A stretch of DNA of 39,893 nucleotides, from positions 1 to 39,893 of the forward strand of contig JAQTTY010000016.1 of NCBI GenBank assembly GCA_028710525.1. The letters run 5' to 3'. Below the pieces are notes generated by a model. That model was not told the DNA's origin. It saw only the letters and a list, made by a program, of their open reading frames with translations, and did no database searches. Positions 9,901 to 18,087 of this stretch are shown here, piece after piece. The DNA is from Gallionella sp. Its GTDB lineage: Bacteria > Pseudomonadota > Gammaproteobacteria > Burkholderiales > Gallionellaceae. Each line of letters opens with the position of its first letter. The stretch's first letter is position 1. Made by a program: the position numbers and the translations under genes.

Positions 9901-10403
9901 CCCATCGCGAACAGATCGATGATGCCGCCGCGCACGCAATACTCGCCCGGTGTCAGAACTTGTTGCACATGGTTGTAGCCAGCGATGGTGAGTTGTTCGC
10001 GCAATTGCGTGATATTCAGTTTTTCCTTGCGCTTGAGGAAGAAGGTGTAGGCGGCCAGATGTTCTACCGGCGGCAGCGGATACAAGGCAGTGGTGATGGG
10101 CACAATCACCACGTCGCAGGCGTTGCTGCGGATGTGATGCAAAGTAGCCAAGCGTTCCGAAATCAGGTCTTGATGTGGCGAGAAATGGTCGTAGGGCAGC
10201 GTCTCCCAGTCGGGTAATAGATGCACACGCAACTTGGGCGAAAAGAACGGTATCTCTTCCCTCAGTCGTTGCGCTTCCAATGCATTCGCGGCAATCACCA
10301 CTAAAGGGGATTTCTGCTCGGCGAGTTGTGCTAAAGCGAGCGCATCGGATGAGCCGCTCAGCTTGCTATATCGGGGGCTGGAATGGGAGGAAGAGAACAG
10401 CAT
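6996..10403 (-). CDS. mfd: Transcription-repair coupling factor Mfd
   Basis: A 1135-residue ATP-driven translocase that removes RNA polymerase stalled at DNA lesions and recruits UvrA. Length is normal for the family (~1150). N-terminal UvrB-like domains are followed by the RNAP-interacting domain (around 480-540, GDPVVHEQHGIARYQG), then the RecG-like motor with Walker A GDVGFGKTEVALRAAF, the DEEH box in MDEEHRFGVQQKE, and the later motif LHQLRGRVGRSHHQAYAYLL. A C-terminal TRCF domain finishes it. The ATG at 10403 has no obvious Shine-Dalgarno, but the N-terminus aligns with the family. It has its own promoter in the 85-bp gap behind glnD. Confidence 0.98.
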   Translation of the reverse strand: MLFSSSHSSPRYSKLSGSSDALALAQLAEQKSPLVVIAANALEAQRLREEIPFFSPKLRVHLLPDWETLPYDHFSPHQDLISERLATLHHIRSNACDVVIVPITTALYPLPPVEHLAAYTFFLKRKEKLNITQLREQLTIAGYNHVQQVLTPGEYCVRGGIIDLFAMGSVLPYRIDLFDDEIDTIATFDVDTQRTLYPVPEIRLLPAREFPLDEKGQATFRQNFRDRFEGDPSKSRTYKDVSKGIAPNGIEYYLPLFFAKTATLFDYLPKHATLCLHHDIDTAIATFTKDAASRYKLLRGDPQRPLLETKDLFLEAEQFYLRAKEFARLDIVNHDNGATLTPCPTAAIPSIAVDRRADVPTQAFKTFLHNYAGRVLLVADSLGRREIISGYLKEYGLTPTICEDFASFLVGKDKFALTVAPVQNGFLLSEEQLAIVTETELYAAQPRNRAARAAKQSNVEGMLRDLSELKPGDPVVHEQHGIARYQGLVNLDLGEGENEFLLLEYAGNDKLYVPVSQLHVISRYSGGAPETAPLHKLGSGAWDKAKRRAMQQVRDTAAELLNIYAQRAIRKGHAFKLAAHDYESFAAGFGFEETADQAAAIAAVLEDLQSGKPMDRLICGDVGFGKTEVALRAAFVAAMEGKQVAVLVPTTLLAEQHFQNFSNRFADWPIKIAELSRFRSTKEVNQSLKELAEGKLDIVIGTHKLIQKDVKFHNLGLVIMDEEHRFGVQQKERLKALRAEVDVLTLTATPIPRTLAMSLEGLRDFSVIATAPQRRLSIKTFVSNYSQGIIREAVLRELKRGGQVYFLHNEVDTIANQLEKLEALLPEARIRVAHGQMGERDLEAVMRDFHHQRFNVLLCTTIIETGIDVPTANTIIMNRADRFGLAQLHQLRGRVGRSHHQAYAYLLVDSMESVTSQAKKRLEAIQAMEQLGSGFYLAMHDLEIRGAGEVLGESQSGEMQEIGFSLYNDMLSAAISSLRQGHEPDMAHPLGVTTEINLHTPALLPSDYCGDIHQRLVIYKRLASCNTQADLDDMQQELIDRFGLLPEPAQTLLDSHRLRILAKPLGISKVDASSEAISIQFVPNPPIDPMKIITLIQSKRHIKMSGQDKLRIEIKHEDLQQRVAEIRKFFVLLTS

Positions 10404-10435
10404 GGGAAAAATCGGGTGATGCGATACGGGGGCGC

Positions 10436-10463
10436 ATTATAAGTGAAAGCTGTCAGTAGTCGA
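10436..10463 (-). promoter_or_regulatory. Predicted sigma-70 promoter of mfd
   Basis: On the minus strand: -35 TCGACT (10463-10458), 16-base spacer, consensus -10 TATAAT (10441-10436). The leader would be about 30 bases. Confidence 0.55.
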
Positions 10464-10488
10464 TGTGTATGGTCTAGTGGTCGTCTTC

Positions 10489-13053
10489 CTAGACCTTTTC
10501 AAGCAGATCATTGAGTAAAGCGGCAGAACGTGCCGGATCGTCCAGCGTCTCGCCGCTTAGCCAGAACACGTCTTCTGCACGGCTGCCTAGAGTATTGATC
10601 TTGGCTCTGTGTAAACGCGCCTGGTGTTGCGCGAAGATCTGCGCGATACGGGCCAGTAATCCGGGACGGTCACCAGCGATGAAGAACAAGACATGCAGAC
10701 CGTGACTGCCTTTCTCCAGATTAACTCGGTTGTTGATGGGGAAGTGCTTGAGTTGGCGGTTCACGCGTCCGCTACTGCTGAGGTGTAGCGGCTTAGATTG
10801 GGCGATCTCCTCACCGAGCTCGAATTCTATATAAGCCATGATGTCACGGTAGGCGGTATCGGTGGTGATAGCCTGCATGATCTGGAAGCTGTTCAGCGCG
10901 TAACCATGGTGAGTGGTGTGTATCTTGGCTTCGACGATGGTGTAGTTCATGCGTGCGAAAAAATCACAGATGCGCGCAAATAGCGTGTGCTGATCACGGC
11001 AGTAGACCATCACCTGCAATCCGTCACCGATACGACTGAGACGCGCTTTGACCACGGGTTTTTCGGCATTGGTCTTGAAGGCCAGCAAGCGCGTGTGCCA
11101 AGCGATCTCCTGTGCCTCATGGTCGAGGAAGTAGCTCTGGTCCAACTGTGCCCACAGCAGCTGGTAGTTCTTCTCGGTGATGGCATACAGGTTAAGCGTA
11201 TCCGCAGCCGCACGGCGTATCTCGCCCAGACGGTCAGAAACCGTACCGCCGCTGAGCTGGTTGCGTGTGAGGTAGAACAAGTCTTCCATCAGTTTGGCTT
11301 TCCAAGCGTTCCAAACCTTGGGGCTGGTGCCACGCACATCGGCCACTGTGAGTAGATACAGGGCAACTAGATAACGGTCATTCTTGATCCCAGCCGCGAA
11401 TTCGGCGATGACATCTGGGTCGGACAGGTCTTTCTTCTGCGCAGTAGCAGATAGATTGAGATGCTGTTCGACCAGCCATACCACCAGTTCAGTATCGTCG
11501 CGGCTGAGCAAGTGGTGCTTGCAAAAGGTGTAAGCGTCCTTCTTGCCCAGTTGTGCATGATCACCACCGCGCCCTTTGGCAATGTCATGAAACAAGCCGG
11601 CGACAAACAGCACTTCAGGACGAGCGAACTCGCCCATCAAGCGGCTGCATAAGGGATGTTCATGTGCGAACTCGGGAACGGCCAAGCGGCGCAAATTGCG
11701 CACCACCATCAAGATGTGCTCGTCCACGGTGTAGACATGGAAAAGATCGTGTTGCATCTGTCCAACGATACGACCGAACGCGGGGATGTAGCGCCCTAAG
11801 ATGCCGTACTGGTTCATACGGCGTAGACCATGCAATACCCCGCGTGGCTGGCGCAGAAACTCCATAAAGCGTGCACGGTTGAGTGGGTTGCGACGGAAGT
11901 CAGCACCTATCAGGCTCTGCGCACGCCAGACCGCGCGTAAGGTCTTAGCGGTCAGGTCGGTCAACTCGCCATGCTTTTGCAAGAGTAGGAACAGTTCGAA
12001 GATGGCTTCTGGATGCTGCTCAAAAAGGTTTTCGTCACGTATATCCAGCAGGGTACCGATGACACGGAAGCGTTCATTGAGCGCGTGCTGGGGCGGGGTG
12101 TTGCGGAACAGATGATCGCGCAGGTTCTGCAGCACGATGGTGTTGAATTGGCGCACTGCGGTGCGTGTCTTGTAATAGCGCTGCATCAGATGTTCGCTGG
12201 CGCGGCGGTGAGCCGAGGCGGTGATATTCATCTGCTCGGCGAGCCGGGTCTGAAAATCGAACATCAAGCGGTCTTCGCGGCGCTTGGCTAGATAGTGCAA
12301 GCGGGTGCGTAACATCTTGAGCAGATTATCGTGGCGCGCGATCTGCTGTGCCTCGCCTTGGCTGATCAGACCCGCCTTGGCTAAATCGCTCCAGCGGGTA
12401 CCCAATCCAGCCGCACGTGCGATCCAAGTGATGGTATGCAGATCGCGCAAGCCGCCTGGGCTTTCCTTTAGATTGGGCTCCAGATTGAAATCGATCTCGA
12501 CAAAGCGTGCGTGGCGCTGTTGCTGCTCATGCAGTTTGGCGAGAAAGAATTTCTGCGGGTCTAGGTTTGCTGACAGCGCCGATTGCAGTTGCTCATACAA
12601 CTGTCGGTCCCCCGCCAGTTGTCGCGACTCGAGCAGATTGGTTTGTACTGTAATGTCGCTGGATTCACTCAGACATTCCGCAATCGTGCGTATGCTGTGT
12701 CCAACTTCCAGCCCCATGTCCCAAAGTTGGGTGACGAGTTCCGAAAGCTGGGCCTGTAGCGCGGTATCCGGCTCACCGCAGAGTAATATCAATAGATCGA
12801 TATCAGAGCGTGGGAATAGTTCTCCGCGGCCATAGCCGCCTACCGCGACCAGAGCGATATCGTTGGGCAGGTTCAGCTGAGCCCAAACGCGACATAGATA
12901 GTCGTCTATTAGATGACTATGTGCACCCAGCAGTCGATTGACGTTGCCGTGTTCCATAAAGCCGGCTTCCAGCGTAGCTCGGTCTTTGGTTAGTGCCGTG
13001 CGTAAGGTCGCGATAGAAACAGGGATGACGGAATCCGTCTTTGCTACTTGCAT
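10489..13053 (-). CDS. glnD: [Protein-PII] uridylyltransferase / uridylyl-removing enzyme
   Basis: The bifunctional glutamine sensor that uridylylates PII (GlnB/GlnK) under nitrogen limitation and deuridylylates it when glutamine is high. 854 residues, a usual length. The nucleotidyltransferase motif GGYGRGELFPRSDIDLLIL is at about 72-90 with the catalytic aspartates in DID. The HD hydrolase domain contains LFHDIAKGRGGDHAQ (about 487-501). Two C-terminal ACT domains (about 675-750 and 790-850) bind glutamine. It starts 15 bases after map; a map-glnD pair beside rpsB is common in betaproteobacteria. Confidence 0.97.
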   Translation of the reverse strand: MQVAKTDSVIPVSIATLRTALTKDRATLEAGFMEHGNVNRLLGAHSHLIDDYLCRVWAQLNLPNDIALVAVGGYGRGELFPRSDIDLLILLCGEPDTALQAQLSELVTQLWDMGLEVGHSIRTIAECLSESSDITVQTNLLESRQLAGDRQLYEQLQSALSANLDPQKFFLAKLHEQQQRHARFVEIDFNLEPNLKESPGGLRDLHTITWIARAAGLGTRWSDLAKAGLISQGEAQQIARHDNLLKMLRTRLHYLAKRREDRLMFDFQTRLAEQMNITASAHRRASEHLMQRYYKTRTAVRQFNTIVLQNLRDHLFRNTPPQHALNERFRVIGTLLDIRDENLFEQHPEAIFELFLLLQKHGELTDLTAKTLRAVWRAQSLIGADFRRNPLNRARFMEFLRQPRGVLHGLRRMNQYGILGRYIPAFGRIVGQMQHDLFHVYTVDEHILMVVRNLRRLAVPEFAHEHPLCSRLMGEFARPEVLFVAGLFHDIAKGRGGDHAQLGKKDAYTFCKHHLLSRDDTELVVWLVEQHLNLSATAQKKDLSDPDVIAEFAAGIKNDRYLVALYLLTVADVRGTSPKVWNAWKAKLMEDLFYLTRNQLSGGTVSDRLGEIRRAAADTLNLYAITEKNYQLLWAQLDQSYFLDHEAQEIAWHTRLLAFKTNAEKPVVKARLSRIGDGLQVMVYCRDQHTLFARICDFFARMNYTIVEAKIHTTHHGYALNSFQIMQAITTDTAYRDIMAYIEFELGEEIAQSKPLHLSSSGRVNRQLKHFPINNRVNLEKGSHGLHVLFFIAGDRPGLLARIAQIFAQHQARLHRAKINTLGSRAEDVFWLSGETLDDPARSAALLNDLLEKV

Positions 13054-13068
13054 GGGATGAGGATGCGC

Positions 13069-13866
13069 CTAGATGCCTGCGGGTGGAGGAGGACAACCGT
13101 CAGAGACGGTCAATACTTCATAGCCGGTATCAGTGACCAAGATGGTATGTTCGTATTGTGCTGACAGACTATGGTCTTTGGTGACCACGGTCCAGCCATC
13201 CCCAAGCTGTTTGATGTCTTTCTTACCCGCGTTAATCATGGGCTCTATGGTAAAGATCATCCCAGATTCGAGACGCAGACCGGTCTTAGGGCGTCCGTAA
13301 TGCAAAACCTGCGGCTCTTCATGGAAGCGCAAACCTATACCGTGACCGCAGAATTCGCGTACCACGCTAAAACCTAGCGGCTCTACGAAGCTTTGTATTG
13401 CATGTCCCACATCGCCTAGATAGGCACCGGGTTTAACCACGCTGATGCCGCGCCACATAGATTGATAGGTGATGTCGCACAAACGCTTAGCTTGTATGGA
13501 GGGTTCGCCCACGAAGAACATGCGACTACTGTCACCGTGATAGCCGTCTTTGATGACAGTGATATCGAGATTGACGATGTCGCCATTCTTCAAGGCCTTA
13601 TCGCTGGGTACCCCGTGGCAGATCTGGTGATTGACCGAGGAGCAAATCGACTTCGGATAGGGCTGATGCCCGCCGGGCGCATAGTTCAAAGGCGCGGGTA
13701 TGCCTTTTTGCACATCCACGATTAAGTCGTGACAAAGCTTGTCCAGCTCGTTGGTGGTGACGCCCGCTTTGACGAATTGTCCTATGTAATCTAGGACTTC
13801 ACTGGTTAGACGACCAGCGATGCGCATCTTTTCGATATCGGCTTGGTTTTTAATGGAGACTGACAT
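13069..13866 (-). CDS. map: Methionine aminopeptidase, type I
   Basis: Removes the N-terminal methionine from nascent proteins; essential. 265 residues, type I without an insert. The two-metal site is visible: aspartates in NLDITVIKDGYHGDSSRMFF, the histidine in GHGIGLRFHEEP, and the glutamates in MIFTIEPMIN and in the C-terminal QYEHTILVT. A short proline-rich tail (CPPPPAGI) ends the protein. It is divergent from the glycine-zipper genes and leads glnD. Confidence 0.97.
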   Translation of the reverse strand: MSVSIKNQADIEKMRIAGRLTSEVLDYIGQFVKAGVTTNELDKLCHDLIVDVQKGIPAPLNYAPGGHQPYPKSICSSVNHQICHGVPSDKALKNGDIVNLDITVIKDGYHGDSSRMFFVGEPSIQAKRLCDITYQSMWRGISVVKPGAYLGDVGHAIQSFVEPLGFSVVREFCGHGIGLRFHEEPQVLHYGRPKTGLRLESGMIFTIEPMINAGKKDIKQLGDGWTVVTKDHSLSAQYEHTILVTDTGYEVLTVSDGCPPPPAGI

Positions 13867-13947
13867 GGCTTAGTAAGGCTGGAAAGGTGGTCGAGAATAT
13901 CACGCGGCATAAATACATGACAAATCAACTAGGATATGTCCGAGGGC

Positions 13948-13976
13948 TTGTTAGTCACATATATAGGAACTAAACT
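13948..13976 (+). promoter_or_regulatory. Predicted sigma-70 promoter of the glycine-zipper genes
   Basis: -35 TTGTTA (13948-13953), 17-base spacer, -10 TAAACT (13971-13976), leaving a ~60-base leader. A small hairpin (GTGTC..GCGACAC) lies in the leader near 14000-14016. Confidence 0.45.
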
Positions 13977-14042
13977 GCCGCCGCGCATACTAACGCGCTG
14001 TGTCCGCTAGCGACACGCCTTTTCTTAAATTTTGGAGTGATC

Positions 14043-14354
14043 ATGAAGAAAGCCTTAGCAATCGTTGTGTTGATGTCAGCCAGTGTGAGCGCCTATGCAG
14101 TAGACGCTGGTGCAGTGCTGGGTGGCGCTTTGGGTGGCGGTGCCGGTGCGGCTATCGGTCACAATATGGGTGGTCGCAATGGCGCAATCGTAGGTGGTGC
14201 AATAGGTGGCGCGGCAGGTGCTGCAGTAGGCAGCAGTAACAATGCAAATGCACAGCCCGTTCAATCAGGCCGCCGCGGCGATGATGAAGAGCGCCATCAT
14301 GAGCGCAAGCATGAGCACAAACATGACAAAGGTCATGATCGTGGGCGAGATTGA
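14043..14354 (+). CDS. Secreted glycine-zipper protein with His/charged tail
   Basis: 103 residues from ATG 14043 (GGAG at 14034-14037). An N-terminal signal peptide of about 19 residues ends in SAYA. Next comes a glycine zipper of about 45 residues with GGALGGGAGAAIG and GGAIGGAAGAAVG, the 2TM type found in SlyB/YMGG-like envelope proteins. The C-terminal 30 residues are hydrophilic and rich in H, K, R, D and E (for example ERKHEHKHDKGHDRGRD), which could bind metals; this is inference. It is a paralogue of the next gene. Role unknown; probably in the periplasm or outer-membrane associated. Confidence 0.8.
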   Translation: MKKALAIVVLMSASVSAYAVDAGAVLGGALGGGAGAAIGHNMGGRNGAIVGGAIGGAAGAAVGSSNNANAQPVQSGRRGDDEERHHERKHEHKHDKGHDRGRD

Positions 14355-14395
14355 TTGGTATCTGACGTAATTCAAATAACAACGTAGGAGCAAAA

Positions 14396-14806
14396 ATGAT
14401 GAAAAAATTCAGTTTAGTAGCAGTATTGTTGTTGACCGCATGTGTAAACGATCCACAGATGGGCAGCACTGTTGGCGGCGCAGTCGGTGGCGGTACTGGT
14501 GCGGCAGTCGGCTATGATTGGGGTGGCCAGCAGGGTGCCATCATAGGCGGCGCTATTGGTGGTGCCACTGGCGCGGCAGTAGGTGGTAGTGCAAGCAGGC
14601 CTGCACAATCTGGGGGTTCTGGGCGAGTAGGCGCGGTCGTAGCGCCAACGCAAGATGTACACCATGGCGATCGAGATGACAGGCGTGATGAGTACAGAAA
14701 TCGTGATCGACGTGATCGTAGGGATCACGGCGATCGTGACGAGAGAGGCAATCGGGAAGATCGCGGCGACCGTCGTGATCGCGGTGATCGCGAAGGACGC
14801 GATTGA
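14396..14806 (+). CDS. Glycine-zipper lipoprotein with Arg/Asp-repeat tail
   Basis: 136 residues; start at ATG 14396 with GGAG 5 bases before it (the next codon is also ATG). The signal sequence ends in a lipobox LLTAC, so lipidation at Cys16 is likely. The glycine zipper (residues ~22-66, GGAVGGGTGAAVG and GGAIGGATGAAVG) is nearly the same as in the upstream gene, showing tandem duplication. The last ~50 residues are a low-complexity R/D/G/N tail (repeats of DRRD, DRD, DRG). The gene ends before a strong terminator. Function unknown; family members bind LPS or stabilise the envelope. Confidence 0.8.
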   Translation: MMKKFSLVAVLLLTACVNDPQMGSTVGGAVGGGTGAAVGYDWGGQQGAIIGGAIGGATGAAVGGSASRPAQSGGSGRVGAVVAPTQDVHHGDRDDRRDEYRNRDRRDRRDHGDRDERGNREDRGDRRDRGDREGRD

Positions 14807-14833
14807 TCTTAAAGCGCTTTATGTGGCAAAAAA

Positions 14834-14854
14834 GGCACGGCAACGTGCCTTTTT
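14834..14854 (+). terminator. Rho-independent terminator after the glycine-zipper genes
   Basis: GGCACG (14834-14839), loop GCAA, CGTGCC (14844-14849), then T5 (14850-14854). An A-run before the stem makes it potentially bidirectional. Confidence 0.9.
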
Positions 14855-14883
14855 CATGTAGGGGTTGGTGGTAACTGTTGCAG

Positions 14884-14912
14884 TTGAGCATCAGGGTGCT
14901 TGATGGTAGAAT
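14884..14912 (+). promoter_or_regulatory. Predicted sigma-70 promoter of rpsB-tsf
   Basis: -35 TTGAGC (14884-14889), 17-base spacer, -10 TAGAAT (14907-14912), followed by a GC-rich discriminator (GCCCGCCGC), typical of stringently controlled ribosomal promoters. The leader is about 108 bases. Confidence 0.7.
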
Positions 14913-14946
14913 GCCCGCCGCATCGAAATAGGTCGATGTAAATTTC

Positions 14947-14994
14947 CCACTCGCACCAGTTGGGGTGCTCTTCTAGAGTCAAGCTAGCGAGTGG
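14947..14994 (+). promoter_or_regulatory. Structured rpsB 5' leader, possible S2 autoregulatory element
   Basis: CCACTCGC (14947-14954) pairs perfectly with GCGAGTGG (14987-14994). Inside, GCACC (14953-14957) could pair with GGTGC (14964-14968), which competes for two bases of the outer stem. S2 is known to repress rpsB-tsf through its leader in gammaproteobacteria; that this hairpin does the same is inference. Confidence 0.45.
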
Positions 14995-15027
14995 TAGTTT
15001 TTAACCCTTAACACAGTAGGAGTAGTC

Positions 15028-15750
15028 ATGGCAGTAACTATGCGTCAAATGTTGGAAGCCGGTGTTCACTTTGGTCACCAAACCCGTTTCTGGAATCCTA
15101 AGATGGCTCCGTTCATCTTTGGTCATCGCAACAAGATTCATATCATCAACCTGGAAAAGACAGTCACGATGTTCGCTGAAGCGGAAAACTTCGTGCGTAA
15201 GTTGTCTGCAAAGAAGGGTTCCGTGCTGTTTGTTGCGACTAAGCGTCAAGCTCGTGAAATTTTGCAAGAAGAAGCAGTTCGTTCCGATTCTCCTTTCGTA
15301 AACTACCGTTGGTTGGGTGGTATGCTGACTAACCATAAGACTGTGCAGTTGTCCATCAAGCGTCTGCGTGAATTGGAGCAATTGACTGCTGAAGGTGCTA
15401 ATGAGAAGGTCTCCAAGAAAGAAGCGCTGGTGATGAAGCGTGAATTGGAGAAGTTGGAGCGCAGTCTGGGTGGCATCAAGGATATGCAGGGTCTTCCCGC
15501 AGCCTTGTTCGTTATCGACGTGGGCTATCAAAAGGGCGCAATCGTTGAAGCTAAGAAGCTTGGCATTCCTGTTATCGGCATCGTCGATACAAATAACTCC
15601 CCATTGGGTGTTGATTACGTGATCCCTGGTAACGATGACTCTACTCAAGCGATTCGCTTGTACGCTCGTGCAATTGCTGATGCGATCTTGGAAGGTCGTG
15701 CTCAGGCATTGAATGAGTTGGTTGAGCAAGTGGCAGAACAAGCAGCTTAA
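15028..15750 (+). CDS. rpsB: 30S ribosomal protein S2
   Basis: 240 residues, full length for bacterial uS2. It starts [26 protein letters not shown] and contains the typical [24 protein letters not shown] and [21 protein letters not shown] segments. It binds the 30S subunit next to S1. GGAG lies before the ATG. It heads the operon with tsf, and an attenuator-like terminator lies between the two. Confidence 0.99.
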   Translation: MAVTMRQMLEAGVHFGHQTRFWNPKMAPFIFGHRNKIHIINLEKTVTMFAEAENFVRKLSAKKGSVLFVATKRQAREILQEEAVRSDSPFVNYRWLGGMLTNHKTVQLSIKRLRELEQLTAEGANEKVSKKEALVMKRELEKLERSLGGIKDMQGLPAALFVIDVGYQKGAIVEAKKLGIPVIGIVDTNNSPLGVDYVIPGNDDSTQAIRLYARAIADAILEGRAQALNELVEQVAEQAA

Positions 15751-15770
15751 ATTTAAATTAGGCGCGAAAA

Positions 15771-15791
15771 GGGGCGCGAGCCCCTTTTTTT
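15771..15791 (+). terminator. Intra-operon terminator/attenuator between rpsB and tsf
   Basis: GGGGC (15771-15775), a GCGA tetraloop (GNRA), GCCCC (15780-15784) and T7 (15785-15791). It lies 20 bases after the rpsB stop and 32 before tsf; partial read-through would set the S2 to EF-Ts ratio, since tsf has no obvious promoter of its own in the gap. Confidence 0.8.
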
Positions 15792-15823
15792 GTAGGTATT
15801 AATCAGAATTAATGGAGTAAAAA

Positions 15824-16723
15824 ATGGCAGAGATTACTGCAAGCATGGTCAAGGAATTACGTGAGTTAACCGGTCTGGGCATGATGGAGTGCAAGAAGGC
15901 GTTGGTTGAAGCCGATGGCGACATGAAGGTTGCTGAAGAGCAAATGCGTATTAAGAGTGGCGCCAAGGCCAGCAAGGCATCCAGTCGCGTTACCGCTGAG
16001 GGCGTGGTAGGTGCATTCATCTCCGTAGATGGCAAGTTCGGTGCGGTGGTAGAAGTGAACTGCGAAACTGACTTCGTTGCCAAGAATGACGACTTCGTCG
16101 CATTCGCCAAACAAGTCGCTGAGACTGTGGTAAAGAGCAATCCCGCTGATGTGGATGCGCTGTTGGCTACAACGATCGCGAATGGTTCTGTGACTGTTGA
16201 TGAAGCACGTAAAGTGCTGCTGATGAAGTTAGGTGAGAATCTGACTATCCGTCGTTTCGGGCGTTATGAAACTGCTAGTGGTAAGTTGGCGAGCTATCTG
16301 CATGGCAGCAAGATCGGTGTGTTGCTGAGCTATACGGGTGGTGATGAGGCTATGGGGCGTGATATCGCGATGCATATCGCGGCAAGCAAACCTAAGTCTG
16401 TGGATGCATCTGGTGTGAATCCTGCTGATATCGAAACCGAACGTCGTATCGCTATCGAGAAAGCAAAAGAGTCCGGCAAGCCAGAGGCGATGTTGGAAAA
16501 GATTGCCGAAGGTACAGTGCAGAAGTTCCTGAAGGAAGTGACACTGTTGGGTCAAGTGTTCGTCAAGGCTGAAGATGGCAAACAGACCATCGAACAGTTC
16601 CTGAAGAGCAAGAGCGCGACTGTCGTGGCCTTCCAGATGTTCACCGTTGGTGAGGGCATCGAGAAGAAGGTCGAAGACTACGCGGACGAAGTCGCAAAAG
16701 CTGTTGCTGCATTGCAGGCGTAA
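15824..16723 (+). CDS. tsf: Elongation factor Ts
   Basis: 299 residues. The nucleotide exchange factor for EF-Tu. It shows the N-terminal UBA-like part ([19 protein letters not shown]), the core motif [15 protein letters not shown] that contacts EF-Tu, and the C-terminal [10 protein letters not shown] segment. GGAG is 8 bases before the ATG. pyrH follows after 5 bases. Confidence 0.99.
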   Translation: MAEITASMVKELRELTGLGMMECKKALVEADGDMKVAEEQMRIKSGAKASKASSRVTAEGVVGAFISVDGKFGAVVEVNCETDFVAKNDDFVAFAKQVAETVVKSNPADVDALLATTIANGSVTVDEARKVLLMKLGENLTIRRFGRYETASGKLASYLHGSKIGVLLSYTGGDEAMGRDIAMHIAASKPKSVDASGVNPADIETERRIAIEKAKESGKPEAMLEKIAEGTVQKFLKEVTLLGQVFVKAEDGKQTIEQFLKSKSATVVAFQMFTVGEGIEKKVEDYADEVAKAVAALQA

Positions 16724-16728
16724 TCACT

Positions 16729-17448
16729 ATGAGCGCACCTGTCTATAAAAGGATACTGCTCAAGCTGAGCGGTGAGGCCCTGATGGGCGATGACAGTTAT
16801 GGCATCAATCGCGTAGTGGTCGAGCGTATCGTCGCTGAGATCGCAGAAGTCGTGGCGATGGGTGTGCAAGTGGCCATGGTGGTCGGAGGTGGCAATATAT
16901 TCCGTGGTGTGGCTCCGGCAGCAGCAGGGATGGATAGGGCGACTGCCGATTACATGGGGATGTTGGCGACGGTGATGAACTCTATGGCATTGCAAGATGC
17001 CATGAAGCGCGCAGGTCTGGATTGTCGTGTGCAATCTGCACTGAGCTTGGAGCAAGTCGCCGAGCCTTTTATCCGCGGCAAAGCATTGCGTTATCTGGAG
17101 GACGGCAAAGTCGTGATATTCGCGGCAGGTATCGGTAGCCCGTTCTTCACCACAGACACTGCTGCCGCATTGCGCGGAGTAGAGATGTCGGCTGAGGTGG
17201 TCATCAAGGCTACTAAAGTGGATGGTATCTATACTGCGGATCCTAAGAAGGACCCGCATGCGATACGTTATCAAAGTCTGAGCTTCGATGAGGCGATCAG
17301 CAAGAATCTGCAAGTGATGGATGCGACTGCGTTGACCCTGTGTCGCGATCAGAAGTTGCCCATCATCGTATTTAGCATCTTTAAGCCCGGCGCGCTCAAG
17401 CGTGTGGTATTCGGTGAAGGCGAGGGCACGCTGGTACGCTGTGATTAA
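16729..17448 (+). CDS. pyrH: UMP kinase
   Basis: 239 residues; phosphorylates UMP to UDP (amino-acid kinase fold, hexameric, GTP-activated). It has KLSGEALMG near the N-terminus, GGGNIFRG at about 49-56, [11 protein letters not shown], and the C-terminal [13 protein letters not shown] segment. It follows tsf closely and precedes frr, the usual order. Confidence 0.98.
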   Translation: MSAPVYKRILLKLSGEALMGDDSYGINRVVVERIVAEIAEVVAMGVQVAMVVGGGNIFRGVAPAAAGMDRATADYMGMLATVMNSMALQDAMKRAGLDCRVQSALSLEQVAEPFIRGKALRYLEDGKVVIFAAGIGSPFFTTDTAAALRGVEMSAEVVIKATKVDGIYTADPKKDPHAIRYQSLSFDEAISKNLQVMDATALTLCRDQKLPIIVFSIFKPGALKRVVFGEGEGTLVRCD

Positions 17449-17509
17449 TGTTCATGTGCCTGTTGCGATGGTTGATGGCCGTTGCGCGGGCCTTATCAGG
17501 AGATGAGTC

Positions 17510-18067
17510 GTGATTACTGACATCAAAAAAACCACTGAACAAAAAATGACCAAGTCGCTGGACTCTTTGAGGGCGGACTTGGGTAAGGTGCGTACTGGGC
17601 GTGCGCATACCGGCATACTTGATCATGTGATGGTCGATTACTACGGAAATCCCACTTTGCTCACGCAGGTGGCGAATGTCACCTTGATTGATGCGCGCAC
17701 CATAGGCGTCCAGCCTTGGGAAAAGCATATGATAGGTCCGGTCGAAAAAGCCATACGTGATGCTGATTTAGGCTTGAATCCGTCCACCAATGGCGAGATC
17801 ATCCGTGTTCCTACGCCTATGCTCACTGAAGAGCGCAGGCGCGATCTGATTAAGGTGGTCAAGGCCGAAGGCGAGAACACCAAGATCGCAGTCCGCAATA
17901 TTCGTCGCGATGCCAATAACGCTCTGAAAGAGGCGCTCAAGAAGAAAGAGATCGCGGAAGACGAAGAGCGTCGTACTCAGGATGAGATTCAAAAACTCAC
18001 CGATCGCTTCGTTGTTGAGATCGATAAGGCATTGGCCGCAAAAGAAACCGACCTGATGGCCGTTTGA
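17510..18067 (+). CDS. frr: Ribosome recycling factor
   Basis: 185 residues; splits post-termination ribosomes together with EF-G. It starts at GTG 17510 with AGGAG (17498-17502) 7 bases before. It has [11 protein letters not shown], the segment [18 protein letters not shown], and the helical C-terminal [15 protein letters not shown] region. The next gene overlaps or abuts its stop. Confidence 0.98.
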   Translation: MITDIKKTTEQKMTKSLDSLRADLGKVRTGRAHTGILDHVMVDYYGNPTLLTQVANVTLIDARTIGVQPWEKHMIGPVEKAIRDADLGLNPSTNGEIIRVPTPMLTEERRRDLIKVVKAEGENTKIAVRNIRRDANNALKEALKKKEIAEDEERRTQDEIQKLTDRFVVEIDKALAAKETDLMAV

Positions 18068-18087
18068 TTCCAACGACACTTGGAATA

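Noticed and set aside
14655..14861. Plus-strand ORF overlapping the Arg/Asp-rich lipoprotein tail
   Set aside because: Arises from the low-complexity GATCG repeats in another frame; no start signal and it runs through the terminator.
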